This document shows positions 24,291-36,956 of a stretch of DNA of 64,000 bases, one piece after another. The stretch is from Leptodactylus fallax (Eukaryota > Chordata > Amphibia > Anura > Leptodactylidae). Made by a program: the position numbers and the translations under genes. The first letter of the stretch is position 1. Each line of letters starts with the position of its first letter. The stretch covers positions 496,001 through 560,000 of the forward strand of contig CAMRHE010000649.1 in the NCBI GenBank assembly GCA_947044405.1, read 5' to 3'. The notes below the pieces were generated by a model. The model did not search any database, was not told the origin of the DNA, and saw nothing but the letters and a program-made list of their open reading frames with translations.

Positions 24291-24914
24291 ACATTGACCA
24301 CTCTATTTAACCACCAGGGAAGTTTAAATTAATATGAATTAGTTTCTCTTGTCTAAACCTGGAGTTAATCTTATAGTCAGACACGTTTTATCATCCAAAA
24401 AATACTGTAAATAGTGGACGTGTTCTCTTAACCTTATAGCTGACCTTGGTCAGTGGATCTTTCCTAAAAGTAGTCGAGTACCTCTGATGTAGTGTAAATA
24501 GGGCTTTGCAACTCTTACCCCGATAACATACGAGAGCAGAACTGAACATGCCTGATGATTTTGTTCTAGGAGAGATAATCCACCACCAGAGGTGTCTGGC
24601 AGTGGTTTTCTTCCCTATGCAGAACATTTATGTGCACTCAGCCAAGTCAAGAGTGCATATTAATGGAGAATCAGGAGAGACAGCTGCCTACCATTCTTGG
24701 TGGGGGTTGCTGTTTCTAGCTGCTACTGGCACTTCTGTCTCTAGCAGTCTATTCTCTTCAGATCTATGTCAACAGTCTGACTTTTCATAGCTCTATCTGT
24801 TATGTTACTGAAAGTGCATTCACATGGTGCAGTTAAAACTGCATTGGGAAAACTGTATACAATTTCCATGCTGTGTTTGGTGTAGTATTTTATTTCACAG
24901 GTGAAATACAGTAT

Positions 24915-25222
24915 GTTAAAGGCTAACTGAACATTTATCAAAGGTGAAATATATGCAGGGTCTTGCTGCACAATCTGTTCTCTGACTTGTGGTATCTTAT
25001 CAGCTTTTCTGCTGCTAATAGCCCCATTATGGCTGCAGCACATTTTGCATTTGTCAGAGAAAGGGTATAATACAGAATAGTCTGCCTCCTCCCTATCCAT
25101 CATTACTACTACTGTTAGTTACATGTAATTCTGCCAGAAAAACTATAAAATAACAAACGAAAAGCTGAGAAAAATCCAAGTGACCATCATCTAGGATCCA
25201 AGGAAACTGGACTACAAATCCA
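24915..25222 (-). repeat. Repeat family F3, inverted copy
   Basis: Reverse-complement matches to F3 include TTCTGGCAGAATTACATGTA, TAATGGGGCTATTAGCAG and GTCCAGTTTCCTTGGATC. No MITE is inserted here. Confidence 0.6.
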
Positions 25223-26139
25223 GGTTATTTTCAGCTAAAAAGTAAGAGATATTTGAGAACTATCTATCAATAACATCCCATCATCAATAAAACAAGCAGC
25301 TAGTCAAGTAGATAGACTCTTCTTACACTCACTGTGAGCTATGAAAAGCCACAGACTTCTCTCTGTGCAGTGTACAGGCAAGGAAAGCTGTATGTAGAAG
25401 TCCCCCTCTACTTCCTCTGATCCTGTCTTCAGATTACTGGTTTCTAAAGACGTCCTTTCCCTAGTAACAGGACGTGAACAACAAATTAGCAATGAAGGAG
25501 ACAACTAATGATAGGCAACATTTATAAATAAAGTGCATTCAATTTTGGCCCAGAATCAAGTGCTTTATTAAATGAGAGTATGTTAGGGACCATTTAAATA
25601 AATATGTTCATTCCTAACGCAGGTTTAGCTGCACCCAACAACTGTACCATGTGAATATACCCTGATATTTCCCACATCTTTTTTAAGTCATTACACTGAA
25701 TATATATGACTACACTAAATATTCTCGATTGTGCGACATCACTGTTGCCAATCACAAGCGAGTCATCCACGTTATTTCACCTTTCTTCACAATGCATTAA
25801 TGTACTCTAATGTCATTCAGCCGATGGTTCATTTCACTGGTAGGTCATGACTTCCAGCTTCATCCCTAGTGAGTCATGAAAGTCGGATAAAGAATAAAAT
25901 GAGATTAGGTCATCATCAAAGGTAGTCATGGTAATTAATCTATAATTACTACCCCCAGATCCTCTTTTTCATCATTATAAAAACAGAAGGAGGTAACAAA
26001 GACAGGCAACTAAAGAGGCTCGAGCTAAATAATGATACTTGTATCACAGTATGTTCTGTGGAGAAATTACTGTAGCCTTGTTCAATAGCCTTGTTCACAA
26101 AGTGCAGATTTTATAGATGCTCTCTTAAAATAAACGTGG
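25223..26139. other. No recognised feature
   Basis: Ordinary AT-rich sequence, with no coding signal or named repeat. Confidence 0.4.
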
Positions 26140-26290
26140 TCCTAAAAGTAGAAGTACAGTGACACTTCCCCACCTCTTTGACCACCTCTTTGAGAAGACC
26201 ACCTCCTTAACCAGACTACATTTTCTGTGATGGATTTTCAGTTTTCCATATTAGCCATCTTCTTGAGAAGACCACCCTTCTAGTTCCAGG
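26140..26290. repeat. Repeat family F4 (AGAAGACCACC type)
   Basis: GAGAAGACCACCTCCTTA, TCTGTGATGGATTTTCAG, TTCCATATTAGCCAT and TTGAGAAGACCAC recur in the same order at 59500-59620. Internally the AGAAGACCAC motif repeats. Confidence 0.55.
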
Positions 26291-27204
26291 TGTCAATGGA
26301 CAGTGTTGACGATAGGCTGTAAGGTTCATCCTTCTGACAGTGGAGGGATATCAGTGCTGAAACTAACTGTACCGATATCTCCGGCACCCGGGCGCATACC
26401 GGCAAAGCTGACAGTGCTCTAAATTCAGTATATAATGAAAGGTCCTCTTTAATATGCCTTTTTGTCTAAAAGGTGAGGGATTTGATGTGTGCCTGTTACT
26501 GCAACTTCTCAAGATGTAAACTTTTGTGGCTGCACCCACTTAGCACATGTAGGCCAATTGGGCTAAGAAACACATTTAGGAATACAGCCTCTCTCTCTGG
26601 ATGTAGTATAGGCGGCTGTCAGTCGTCAAGAAGTTAACCATGTGGTCATTGTAAACCTTTTACATCTCTAGATCTGCCCTGTTTTCATCCTCATCTTGGG
26701 CACATATTGGCCATTGTGTGTCTGTTGCATGTGAACACAGCCTTAGCAGATTCAGATAATTTATTTTTGTTCTGGTGACAAATATACCTCTAATTATAAA
26801 ACAACTTTTCATAAATTAATAGTAAAAGTAAATATAAGAAACTTTGTAATGTAAAATACGTTTCCTTCTCCACTTATTAGGTAGCTTTCTTCCCTAACTC
26901 TGCTGATTGTCTCCATTTCCAGCTTCACACACAGAAGTCTATGGAGAGGGAAGGGGGAGGAGGCGGCTCCTGCTTGCTAGTTAATTGATTTATTGCCTCA
27001 TTCTGAACAGTGGTAAAGTATTATTCTACAAGACATATTAGCGTTAAAAGAGATATCTCACACGGTGTATAAGAACTTAGCAACTGCAGTATGTATGTCT
27101 TTCCCAGCAGCCTTCTCCTTTTCCTCTCCTCTCCATATTCTTCTATATAATAAGTAACTCAATCTGTGGAGAAGTGGAGAAGGAAACATATTTCTTTATA
27201 AAGA

Positions 27205-28096
<892 letters not shown>

Positions 28097-28183
28097 ATTA
28101 CAAATAACCTTTGAGGTTTCTTTTTCCCAAAGGTTTTGAAACAATTTTTGTCCTGTCGCTGCTCTCAGGAACCTAGTAATAGG

Positions 28184-28336
28184 GGATGCAACCGTAGCAG
28201 TTGCTACCCGGCTCGAGGGGGCCCCAATGTTTCTTCTGCCACATATCATATACCACTAGTCTAAGTGGCACAAAGTGGTTAGGGGACCCATTCCAGATTT
28301 TGCACTAGGGCCCAGGTGTTTCAAGTTACGCCCCTG
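28184..28336. repeat. hAT-type MITE, diverged
   Basis: The right end, inverted, reads CAGGGGCGTAACTTGAAACA, with GCACTAGGGCCCAGG next to it, as in 3788-3966. The left end is degenerate and no target duplication is recognisable. Confidence 0.5.
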
Positions 28337-30009
28337 GTTGCTCGCTTCCATTCTAGGAAATACTGACATATAATTCCATATTGCAGCTGACTGAAGATTA
28401 AAGTGATTAAAGTTTACTTTTTTTTTTTTTCATTTGCTGCTATAATATCTAACATTTATAATATGTACAGAATAAAATGTGAATTTGTATCCATGACAAC
28501 GGTGCATATTTCTCTTAGAAAGGTATGCAAACAATAGGTGTGATTCTAGTATTGCGCAACAGTAACTTAATGTGACTTGACCTTGTCTGAGGTATAGATG
28601 ACATCATGTTATTCTACTAATCTAAAATGTCCATGAGATTGTCCTCACAGACAAGTGTCTCTGGCAGGAGAAGTCCGTCATTGACCAATAGCCCTAGCAC
28701 TGGTGCTCATTTCTGTCCAACTCTGAGTGAGGGACATATAAGTGGTCACTTACAGGTTATTGTCTTTGGGTGCACTCCCATCAGTCATCTATCTTGAGAA
28801 CATTCTATCATAAGGGTTGTGATGTACTGGTCACAGTTTTTAGGGGCACTTTGGGTATCACAGTCATGTCAACTCACCCAGATTTCCTGGGAGTCACCCA
28901 ATTTTTAAGCTTCCTTACCTGGTTATAAAAAGTTTTCACCAAATCCCTTACTTAGGTTCCTGGCAGAGTAACACGTTACAATATCTTGCTTCTCATTGGC
29001 TGTTTGTAAGTCATTCATTGAAGCCACTCCCTCTGCTCCCACCCATTGGTATTAATCTTGTGATCTGATTGGGTAAGCTCTAGTCTATCACCATATAGAG
29101 CTGTTGACCTCGCCCACTGCAGGTTGTAAGCAGTGTGAGGTTGGAGCCTTCATGTAAAAAGTGAATCTGGGCCATTGTATCAGGACTGCAGATTGGTTTA
29201 ATGGCTGACGGTTAGGGCCATAATGATAGCTATGGCTGCAAGTCGTGCTCCTTCTGGCCCCTCTCATTCCTACAGCTGTAGGCTCTGACACCTGCACACT
29301 TGCCTATTGCCCTTACCTGCTGCAACAGTGACCGGAATCAAACTGTCTCCTGGGTTGGGTTTGGAGAGTTCTGGCTGCCTTTGGTGACACTTTGGTGCTC
29401 TTGCTATTGCTGTGGTGGAGGTGCTCAGGAGTATTGCAGGCCAGTATGACAGCCGGTCTGTGCTTCTGAACCTTGTGTACGTAGCAGCATCTGTAGTGCT
29501 GTTCAGTGACGGTGCTGGGTAGGCTGGTTCATCTACTGTGGTCCTGTCTTTTATCTGTTGTTAAAGCTAAAAGCATGTCCTGCCTTCCATACACGGTGCA
29601 TTCAGATCCATTTATATGAATGGGGCTATTCAAATTACAATGTTTTTAATGGTCCGTTTTAATGACCCATCAATATTAGGTCATATTCTATTACTTGAAT
29701 AGTCAGCCATCCACTAGAAGCTTCTGGTAACTGAAGGATACTAGAACAGATCATCTGTGTGGGGTCCAGGTGTCAGACTGTCACCATTATATATAGGAGT
29801 GAACTGTTTGTGTCATTATTATGACGACTAATATTGTATCCTGAAGTACTATACTTATTAGCCACGTCCTTTTATGTAGGCCACACCCCTTGGAAAGGCC
29901 ACACCCCTTGGAAAAGGCCTCTCCCTTTTTACCGTGACCCACTGCTTAGGTCTCACCCTATAGAGGGCTCTCCCAGGTTGATATCTTTGTATTAAGGCTA
30001 CATACACAG
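28337..30009. other. No recognised gene; mixed sequence
   Basis: No coding similarity was recognised. Short direct repeats GGCCACACCCCTTGGAAA occur twice near 29880-29910. A poly-T run lies near 28420. Confidence 0.4.
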
Positions 30010-30205
30010 GACCGGTTGCAGTTTGCGGGGCAGTAAAAATGGCATGGATGACAGACAAATTGGTATCCGTGTTTCACCTATGATTTTGACTGACTCATAC
30101 GTTCAAATGAATTGAACAAGCCACAAATACAGACAGGTATAGGACCTGCTCCATATTTTGCGGCTCTTTACTAGAGTCCGGCCACCCATCCGTAAAAACT
30201 ATGGA
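30010..30205. repeat. Left part of a foldback repeat split by Tc1
   Basis: Motifs such as GGCTACATACACAGGACCGG, GGTATAGGACCTGCTCC and AACTATGGA match inverted material after the Tc1 element (TATGTGTATGGGCCATAG at 31825-31842). The Tc1 element at 30208 inserted into it. Confidence 0.45.
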
Positions 30206-30207
30206 TA

Positions 30208-31824
30208 CAGTGCCTTGCGAAAGTATTCGGCCCCCTTGAACTTTTCAACCTTTTGCCACATTTCAGGCTTCAAACATAAGGATATAAAAATTTAATGTTT
30301 TGGTGAAGAATCAACAAGTGGGACACAATCGTGAAGTGGAACGAAATTTATTGGATATTTTAAACTTTTGTAAAAATAAAAAACTGAAAAGTGGGGCGTG
30401 CCAAATTATTCGGCCCCCTTAAGTTAATACTTTGTAGCGCCACCTTTTGCTGCGATTACAGCTGCAAGTCGCTTGGGGCATGTCTCTATCAGTTTTGCAC
30501 ATCGAGAGACTGAAATTCTTGCCCATTCTTCCTTGGAAAACAGCTGGAGCTCAGTGAGGTTGGATGGAGAGCGTTTGTGAACAGCAGTTTTCAGCTCTTT
30601 CCACAGATTCTCGATTGGATTCAGGTCTGGACTTTGACTTGGCCATTCTAACACCTGGATACGTTTATTTGTGAACCATTCCATTGTAGATTTTGCTTTA
30701 TGTTTGGGATCATTGTCTTGTTGGAAGATAAATCTCCGTCCCAGTCTCAGGTCTTTTGCAGACTCCAACAGGTTTTCTTCCAGAATGGTCCTGTATTTGG
30801 CTCCATCCATCTTCCCATCAATTTTAACCATCTTCCCTGTCCCTGCTGAAGAAAAGCAAAGAAAAGCAGGCCCAAACCATGATGCTGCCACCACCATGTT
30901 TGACAGTGGGGATGGTGTGTTCAGGGTGATGAGCTGTGTTGCTTTTACGCCAAACATATCGTTTTGCATTGTGGCCAAAAAGTTGGATTTTGGTTTCATC
31001 TGACCAGAGCACCTTCTTCTACGTTTGGTGTGTCTCCCAGGTGGCTTGTGGCAAACGGATATCTTTGAGAAATGGCTTTCTTCTTGCCACTCTTCCATAA
31101 AGGCCAGATTTGTGCAGAGTACGACTGATTGTTGTCCTATGGACAGACTCTCCCACCTCAGCTGTAGATCTCTGCAGTTCATCCAGAGTGATCATGGGCC
31201 TCTTGGCTGCATCTCTGATCAGTCTTCTCCTTGTTTGAGATGAAAGTTTAGAGGGACGGCTGGGTCTTGGTAGATTTGTAGTGGTCTGATACTCCTTCCA
31301 TTTCAATATGATCTCTTGCACAGTGCTCCTTGGGATGTTTAAAGTTTGAGAAATCTTTTTGTATCCAAATCCGGCTTTAAACTTCTCCACAACAGTATCA
31401 CGGACCTGCCTGGTGTGTTCCTTGGTCTTCATGATGCTCTCTGCGCTTTAAACAGAACCCTGAGACTATCACAGAGCAGGTGCATTTATACGGAGACTTG
31501 ATTACACACAGGTGGATTATATTTATCATCATCAGTCATTTAGGACAACATTGGATCATTCAGAGATCCTCACTGAACTTCTGGAGTGAGTTTGCTGCAC
31601 TGAAAGAAAAGGGGCCGAATAATATTGCACGCCCCACTTTTCAGTTTTTTATTTTTTACAAAAGTTTAAAATAACCAATAAATTTCGTTCCACTTCACAA
31701 TTGTGTCCCACTTGTTGTTGATTCTTCACCAAAAAATTTAAATTTTATATCCTTATGTTTGAAGCCTGAAATGTGGCAAAAGGTTGAAAAGTTCAAGGGG
31801 GCCAAATACTTTCGCAAGGCACTG
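30208..31824 (-). mobile_element. Tc1-like transposon, near full length (1617 bp)
   Basis: Terminal repeats begin CAGTGCCTTGCGAAAGTATT at both ends and extend through AACCTTTTGCCACATTTCAG. They are flanked by TA (30206-30207, 31825-31826). A second repeat pair, AAAGTGGGGCGTGC, lies further in, giving the IR/DR layout of many vertebrate Tc1 elements. The transposase on the minus strand is frameshifted. A rearranged relative is at 46789-48486. Confidence 0.92.
30424..31432 (-). pseudogene. Tc1 transposase, frameshifted
   Basis: Reading from 31432, MKTKEHTRQVRDTVVEKF opens the N-terminal paired-like helix-turn-helix domain, followed by the hinge RPSRPSKLSSQTRRR. The first catalytic Asp is in VLWSDETKI, the second in [11 protein letters not shown] and the Glu in [11 protein letters not shown], with DD34E spacing. 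The frame is broken twice relative to the 47 kb copy. Near 31020 a stretch before the first catalytic box is lost. Near 30850 a small insertion, apparently a duplicated CTTTGCTTTT-type segment, disrupts the CFSSAGTGK region. The C-terminal half is otherwise open to the end at GGATKY. The protein would be non-functional as it stands. Confidence 0.9.
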
Positions 31825-31864
31825 TATGTGTATGGGCCATAGAAATGTATGAGTCTGTTCTTTG

Positions 31865-32150
31865 ATCTGCAATTGCCAATAAAAAGTGTGGTCATACTGT
31901 GGAAGCATTTCAATCAATTTGGTCCCCTTGGGATACCTACTGTATCCTTTGAAGTTTCTGATCTCTTTTACCCACTCCCATCTTACCTCCTTGTTGTCTC
32001 CACTGTCCTTTGTGATTTGTGTTTATTACCTTTGTTCAATTATCTTTGTACTTGTTCTTGGATGGCAATTGTTCTGCTACCATTTTCTGTACCATTGTGG
32101 TTTTCTCTTGTAATTTTATAAAACTTAATTAAAATTACAGTTTAAAAAAT
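31865..32150 (+). repeat. T-rich tail, possibly a LINE 3' UTR; then F1 scrap
   Basis: The stretch ends in ATTTTATAAAACTTAATTAA and AAAAAATAAAAAG, like an L1-type tail. No RT sequence precedes it. Between 32165 and 32290 are F1 motifs, including CCCACTGATCAGCTGTTT. Confidence 0.3.
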
Positions 32151-32939
32151 AAAAAGTATGTGCATGAGGCCTAAATCAGCAGGAGTTGCGTCCCGGCACC
32201 CCACTGATCAGCTGTTTGCAAGAGCCTTAGTTTCAGTATGCTCAGTCCCATTCACCTGGTCGTATCAGGCGTACTTTTTATTCTCTGGCTGCTTATAAAT
32301 CTAGCACATTTATGTAGAGTCCTGCACCTTTTAATGCATTTCTTTCAAGTCACTGTAAAAATCTCATAAGATTTACCAGTCTTAGTAAATATGGCCACTG
32401 TCTGGTTATAGTAGCCCAAGTTTTGTTATGGGGCCAATAGCAACTTGTTGCACCTTTGTGTTTGACACCTCTTTAGCTTGATTCCAATTTTTATGCAAGA
32501 CCCCAGTGTGAACTGTATTCTGCGGCTCAATGAACCAGTCTTCAGTCTTCTTTGTTGTGTATGTTGTGTATAGAAGTGAGGACACGCAATGTTATTGTCC
32601 CCATCACAGAGACTGACCCCCATAACACTTAGGACATTATGATTTGGAGTTATGTGTGATCTGCTCTTGGTATATGGCGCCCTCCATAGTCCCTGATCCT
32701 GCAGCAGCTGCCACCATGTATGTAGGAGATGATACACTTTATTATATACTGGATCAGCAGCCGAGTCTAGTTCTGGATTACTGAGCGGCAGCGATCACTC
32801 TCATCATGGCCAGTATGTAAGGAGAGATCCAGACAAAAAACACAATATAGATTTTTTTTTTTTTAATTGAATAGCAATTAGCAACATTGTAATAAAACTA
32901 TTACTGGCCCTTTAATATATTATAACATGGGTGACAGTG

Positions 32940-33841
32940 TGTGAAAGATCCTCAGTGCGCCAACACCGCTTTGGCTCACACCTGAGTCTTCTTTCGTATA
33001 AAACCACACTCACCACCAGTGAGTGCCGGGTCCACAAGATAAATACAAGACAAGCTTTCTAAATTTTATATATTTATTAACCCCTAAATGGGTCGGTATT
33101 AACATCTAACACATGCAGTTCAGAACAGATATGCAGATATATGCAAGCATTAACAGTTACTAGTTACAAGATACAGTGCAATGAAATAAAAAGAGCATAA
33201 AAGTGAAATAGTTACTTTACCACACATGTCCTTGATGTGGTTCTGTAGTCCAACACTCACACATGCTCTGTCATGTGTGAATAACCAGTGGAGGCTTCTT
33301 AGCATGTGGCATCAATCAACAATCCAGCCTGCATGCTCTCATCACAGTCTCTCAGTAAACTCTTGTAGTCTGTCTGTAAAAATCTGTAGTCTGTCTCTAA
33401 AACTCCTCATAGTGTTCTTTTGTAGTCCCAGCACAAATCTCCTCCCATTGCCTCTTACCTCATCTTTTATACCCTTTATGCCACCTCCCAGAATGAGGTC
33501 ACCGGCGGCAGCAAGTCTGATTGAATCATGCACTCAAGTCCAGATTCTTTGTAAAGAGCTGAGACCAAGTGGAATGATACAATGTTATCAACCATGTCCG
33601 ATCTACCAGTGAAGACTGGACAATGCAGGTGTTTGTTTGATCACTCAGGGCTGTGTAGGAATACAATGGAGCCCTGCTGGGATGGATACAAAGCCCTATT
33701 GTTCCAGTCTGGCCACTATTGGCAATATACCTATGAGTAGGTTGTGCACATTATGAGTAAAGAGAACTGAGAGAGAAATACGCTACCCAGAGACCAAAAT
33801 ACAGCTCTGAGTTATAGCCATATTTGAGCAGAATCATCACA
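32940..33841 (-). mobile_element. Solo LTR, 902 bp, with 5-bp target duplication
   Basis: On the minus strand the LTR starts TGTGATGATTCTGC and ends GGATCTTTCACA, giving the canonical TG...CA ends. It is flanked by identical CAGTG (32935-32939 and 33842-33846). A TATA box in GGGTATAAAAGATGAGG and an AATAAA-type signal near the CCCATTTAGGGGTTAATAAA segment define U3 and R. It is clearly the same family as the 5' LTR at 43352-44344, in opposite orientation, and likely arose by LTR-LTR recombination. Confidence 0.93.
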
Positions 33842-33849
33842 CAGTGACT

Positions 33850-34190
33850 CTCAGGTCAGGCCGGGGGAGATCACAGAGCTCGCTGCAATCTGACCACCAT
33901 GTCCTGAGATTAGAGCCACCCAACCCAAAGATCCAGAGGAAGGCGAAACAAACTCCCCGGAGCCTTATACCTAAGGGGGCAAAAAATTCCTTCCTGACCC
34001 CAGATGTGGCGATCAGAAATCACCCTGGATCCCAACTGTCCTGCTGCATATTGCTGTATATTTGTATATTCTTATACTCTCCTGTAAGGAAAGAAAGAGA
34101 CATCTACATCGTGCCCCTAAGAGCTTACAATCTAATACAATACACGTCCTGCCCCCAAGAGCTTACAATCTAATGTACAAGTATGAAATA
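33850..34190. repeat. Anuran interspersed repeat
   Basis: GATCCAGAGGAAGGCGAAAC, AAAAATTCCTTCCTGACCCC and two AAGAGCTTACAATCTAAT motifs are elements I recall as common in frog repeats. Frames are broken and the class is unknown to me. Confidence 0.45.
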
Positions 34191-34221
34191 CAATGTAATA
34201 CAACAGATACTCTACTACTTA

Positions 34222-34442
34222 GGGTAGGTTTACAAAGTGAAAATTTCACACGAATTTTGGGGCACATTCTGCGCTAAAATCCATGTGAAAATTGTGCAGA
34301 AACCAGGCCAGGTAGCCATGTGCGGATCAGCTCCATTAAACAAAGCTATTCCCTGTGCAGACCTGCAGCAGATCAAAATGGAAATTTGTTCTGCGTATTC
34401 TACTACAGATACAAGAAAACTTTACTGTGTGTGAACGTACCC
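34222..34442. mobile_element. Harbinger-like MITE
   Basis: Ends GGGTAGGTTTACA and, inverted, GGGTACGTTCACACACAG are next to TTA and TAA. The interior has paired TTCACACGAATTTT and AATTGTGCAG blocks. Confidence 0.5.
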
Positions 34443-35654
34443 TAATATTGTCCATACAACTTAGTTATCAGCTGAACACACTCATTCAGCCGACAGCTAT
34501 TCCTCCTGACTGCCCCCATACGCCTGCTATACACATGCACACTCGGCTGAGTATGCAAGTGTTTTTTCAGTGTAAGCAATGATAAGCTGCTTGTAGACCC
34601 TCTGGCAGTGACTTATTACCCACTAGAAATGCAACATTTCTCATCCCTCCCCCTGATGTCTTCTGTCAGGGGAAAGTTGGATACGCGTCATACACACTAG
34701 GTCAGGTTTGACTGACTTTTAACTAATGTGTATGGGGACCTGAAAGGCCAGGATGACCAGTATTGCATGGCGTCTTACCATATGTAACAAGATCCATGTA
34801 CAGGGGTGATGAGGATGCAGCAGTGATCCGCACCATAAACCCTCATGTACATGACACCGCCACAGATCACACTGATCTCCCCACAATTTCTGTGTTAGTA
34901 TCAGCATGAAATAAAGCTTGCTACTGCCCCCCATGGTTTCCAATACCAAACCATGGTGAAGATCATATGGTGTAAATTTTACTTTGCACGTAATTGATTT
35001 CCTGTTTCACAGGAAAAAAGCAGCCGGTTCTATCATCATATGGATTCAGCAACAAAAATATTGGTGAAACCGTGGCGGGAGATCGCACACAACTTAGCCC
35101 AGACGTCAGGTCAAAACTACAAATTGCGGAAGAAACCCAAAGATTAGACTCAGATTTCTGCTGCAGGTTTCATGGCAAAAATACATGTTGGATGTGAACT
35201 TATCTTAACAAAATCAAATGTTCCTGAAGAGTGCCAAGGACGGAACCAATATAAGGGGCTGCTCACATCACATTTTTAGCCTCCATTTGACGTTTACATT
35301 GGGAAAATGTTCCAGACATACCTTCAGTGGAAGACTATAATAATGTATCCCACTGTATAGTCATACAATGTGACAAATCGTCTATAGGATTCTAATGTAA
35401 AAAACATAAACCGTGTATATAGAATATTTACTGCATACCATTGTATGGAATAGCATAGTCTACTTACTATTACATACCACAAAAATGGTATACTGGTATG
35501 TACCGGTCTGACAGAGACAAAAGGACACTCCTTTGGCTTCCATAGAGTGAATGGAGTCTTATGGATATGCCTGGATGATAACAGAGAATAACAGCATTTT
35601 GCAACCAGGTTTAGGTTACAGAATGCTTTGCTTTTCTCTATTTTAGTAAAAATT

Positions 35655-35970
35655 ACTCCATTAAAGGGGTTGTGCAACCTGGACCACCCCTATGTCCACA
35701 TGCCCTATTAGGGCACATAGATGTCACAGAAGGGAGGTTCCAGTTTGTGACCCCACCCCCCACCCCAAAAGCCAGAGCAGAGACTCCTGCTAAAAGGACT
35801 CAGAGTGACCTTGTATTACAGAGAGACATGTAATACCTCATGTGTCCTGGAGAGGGCACAACTTCCACAGTGATAATAGCTGGGGGTTTGGTGCTAGACC
35901 CGTGACCATAAGCAGATGGCCAGTGGGTCCCCATTTAGAGTAGGGGTTGTCCAGTTAGGACAACCCCTGT
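35655..35970. repeat. Repeat family F1
   Basis: It starts TTAAAGGGGTTGTGCAACC and ends GGTTGTCC then GGACAACCCCTGTAA, with an inner GCCCTATTAGGGC palindrome. Confidence 0.5.
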
Positions 35971-35972
35971 AA

Positions 35973-36219
35973 GGCCGGGTTCACACATGGAAAGTTTTAT
36001 GTTTTTTGGAGAGGTAAAAATACAGAGCCCAGATGTGCACATTTTACATAATATCAGGTCAAGTAACATTTCTTAGAAAAGCTTTTGTTGTAAAAAAAAA
36101 AAACATCCTGACAATCTTTGCAAAAGAAGGAAGGGCTTCTTACCCAGATTTCTGGGGGCTAATGGTTCATTTCTGTACTTCACCATACACCCCCAGTCAT
36201 ACCATGTGTGAACAAAGCC
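35973..36219. mobile_element. Harbinger-like MITE, 247 bp
   Basis: Ends GGCCGGGTTCACACATGG and, inverted, GGCTTTGTTCACACATGG are flanked by TAA on the left and TTA on the right. Confidence 0.65.
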
Positions 36220-36375
36220 TTAGCATGGAGAGCAGAGCCACCTACCTGGACATACTGTCCTCTTCAAGCTATCAAGCTGAAGTGACCCAAGATGGCGCCA
36301 GTGTACAACTTTACACATTCTATACCAATTGTGATGCCATGTGGAATCTGATGTCAGGTGCCTTGTGATGTCACC

Positions 36376-36790
36376 AGAGGCGTAGCTAGCGGGGGGGGGG
36401 GGAGCAGAGGAGGCGGCTGCCCCGGGCCCACTGATTCTTTGGGGGCCCACCCTGGGGACCGTCATTAATACATGTTTTACTTTTAACTAGATCGATGTTT
36501 GCATGTCTGCATGTGGAGGTCATCTATATAAGGGGGATTGTGAACCTAAGGGGGGGTCATTTATATAAGGGCTATTAGGGGGCATTATGACGATGTGGGG
36601 GTCATCTATATAAGGGGGCATTGTGAACGTAAGGGGGAGTCATTTATATAAGGGCTATTAGGGGGCATTATGAATACAAGGGGGGGAGGTTATATAAGGG
36701 GCCATTAGGGGGTATAATTTATAAAAGGGGTCATTAGAGGTGCACTATTTATATCAGGGGTAATCAGGGGCATAATATTAGGGGGCAATT
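36376..36790 (+). repeat. G-rich degenerate minisatellite with GGCGTAGCTAGC head
   Basis: After AGAGGCGTAGCTAGC and a run of 14 G come repeated units of TCATTTATATAAGGGCTATT and AGGGGGCATTATGA. They form a higher-order repeat of roughly 110 bp at 36519-36690 that decays rightwards. Related G-rich units resume at 38995-39120, beyond the Tc1 element. Confidence 0.65.
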
Positions 36791-36956
36791 AATTTAATTA
36801 AGGTGGCACGTGAGCTTTATTAAGACTAAGGCCCCAAGTAGCGGACCACAGCAAAAAAGCACTGCAGGGAAAACTGCAGCGGTAATGAATCACTTTTTTT
36901 TCCCGCAGTGCTTTTCACAGGTTTCCTCTGCAGACTTTCTGCTTCCATTATACCTA

